A DNA stretch of 64,000 bases from Winogradskyella ludwigii (lineage in GTDB: Bacteria; Bacteroidota; Bacteroidia; Flavobacteriales; Flavobacteriaceae), in the NCBI RefSeq assembly GCF_013403985.1, contig NZ_JABFDF010000001.1, forward strand, positions 434,001 through 498,000, read 5' to 3'. The notes beneath the pieces were generated by a model that saw nothing but the letters and a program-made list of their open reading frames with translations, ran no database searches and was not told the origin of the DNA. A program made the position numbers and the translations under genes. This document shows, piece by piece, positions 63,133 through 64,000 of the stretch (position 1 is the first letter of the stretch; the number at the start of each line of letters is the position of its first letter).

Positions 63133-64000
63133 ATGAAATTATTACAAACAAGCATAAAAAACAAGGTTCTAAAATCAATGATAACGATTTTAGGTCGTGA
63201 AAGAGATTCCATTATTGAAGCGAATAAAAAAGATTTAGAAGCTTTTCAAAAAGAAGACCAAGCGCTTTATGATCGTTTAATTGTAAATGATAAAAAAATA
63301 GATGAGATGATTGCAGCCGTAAAAGCTGTAATGCATCAAAACGATCCTGTTGGACAAGAAATAACAAATCGTACCTTAAAAAATGGTTTAAATATTGTAA
63401 ATACCACTGCTCCATTTGGCACCATTCTTATTATATATGAATCGCGACCAGATGTAACTATTGAAGCTGCGGTATTAGCATTTAAAGCCAACAATAAAAT
63501 TTTATTAAAAGGTGGAAAAGAAGCCTTGAACAGTAATCTTATTTTGGAACAATGCTGGCATGAAGCCTTAGAAGAAAACAGACTGTCTAAAGAGTGGATT
63601 AAACTACTTCACTTAAAACGTGAAGAAACCCAAGATTTTCTTAAAAACCCAACAGAACCATTAGATCTTATTGTGCCTCGAGGCGGAGAACGACTAATTA
63701 ACTTTGTAAAAACACATGCAACATGTGCTGTACTTGTTAGTGGACGTGGAAACAACTTTTTATATGTTTCCGACCACGCCGATTGGAGTAAAGCTGTAAA
63801 TGTAATTATCAATGCAAAAACAGATAAAATTTCAGGATGTAATGCTTTAGATAAAGTGTTAATCAATAAAAATCTTCCTGAGTATGAAATTAAATTAAAA
63901 ATGCTTCAAGAGAAACTAGAACAACATGAGGTAGAAATTATAGTAGATAATAAAGTTTCGGGCATTTTAAAACATAAAGAAACCGTTTCAAACAATGATA
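63133..64000 (+). CDS. proA: Glutamate-5-semialdehyde dehydrogenase, 3' end outside window
   Basis: The first 289 codons are present and the frame is open at the window edge. Key blocks: FGTILIIYESRPDVTIEAAV, KANNKILLKGGKEALNSN, LIVPRGGERLINFV and the catalytic Cys236 in KISGCNALDKVLI. It reduces glutamyl phosphate, the ProB product, to glutamate semialdehyde. Third gene of the proCBA operon. The family is about 400-420 aa, so roughly a quarter is missing. Confidence 0.95.
   Translation, partial: MKLLQTSIKNKVLKSMITILGRERDSIIEANKKDLEAFQKEDQALYDRLIVNDKKIDEMIAAVKAVMHQNDPVGQEITNRTLKNGLNIVNTTAPFGTILIIYESRPDVTIEAAVLAFKANNKILLKGGKEALNSNLILEQCWHEALEENRLSKEWIKLLHLKREETQDFLKNPTEPLDLIVPRGGERLINFVKTHATCAVLVSGRGNNFLYVSDHADWSKAVNVIINAKTDKISGCNALDKVLINKNLPEYEIKLKMLQEKLEQHEVEIIVDNKVSGILKHKETVSNND

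Noticed and set aside
1..64000. Mobile element, prophage, CRISPR-Cas, tRNA or rRNA genes
   Set aside because: No transposase, integrase, terminal inverted repeats, Cas proteins or RNA gene sequences were recognised on either strand.

Overview
The window looks like chromosome of a member of Flavobacteriaceae (Bacteroidota), probably marine. The evidence is low GC, many type IX secretion (T9SS) C-terminal sorting domains, the type IX components PorT and plug, a complete Na+-pumping NADH:quinone reductase (Nqr) operon, LytS/LytTR two-component systems with reg_prop/Y_Y_Y sensors, promoters of the TAnnTTTG type, and almost no Shine-Dalgarno sequences. The genus cannot be fixed from sequence alone.

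Positions 1-16.7 kb (all minus strand) are an accessory, surface-oriented region. It holds a partial LytTR regulator with a TPR histidine kinase, an orphan beta-propeller kinase (2241-5177), a block of four exported proteins (5405-10480), and a second paralogous propeller kinase with its LytTR regulator (10612-14329). ApbE flavin transferase, a small conserved protein and a DUF4846-like protein follow. Three of the exported genes start with the same leader. A ~207 bp direct repeat brackets the 709-aa gene exactly, and its promoter-proximal part carries TGAAT repeats 21 bp apart, as LytTR regulators usually bind. This is the most unusual part of the window.

17-25.7 kb: a PAS kinase/response regulator pair, a small cysteine-containing protein and the nqrABCDEF operon. 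The Nqr covalent flavins are attached by ApbE, encoded 4 kb away. 26-36.3 kb: two giant paralogous IPT/Ig-like T9SS cargo proteins, the T9SS plug protein, a PLP-dependent decarboxylase and ApaG. 36.4-45.2 kb: an LRAT/papain-like protein of unknown role, PruA, an esterase-like T9SS protein followed by an orphan sorting-domain fragment, RsmG, a fatty acid desaturase, an aspartate aminotransferase and two tiny membrane proteins.

45.4-64 kb is mainly housekeeping: TrkH/TrkA potassium uptake, MenG (menaquinone), PorT (T9SS), an rRNA methyltransferase, a TamL-like outer-membrane assembly lipoprotein, Fba, AccD without its zinc cysteines, RpsO and PNPase, a hyaluronan-synthase-like glycosyltransferase, and the proCBA proline operon, which runs off the right edge. 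No tRNA, rRNA, CRISPR array, transposase or phage gene was seen.
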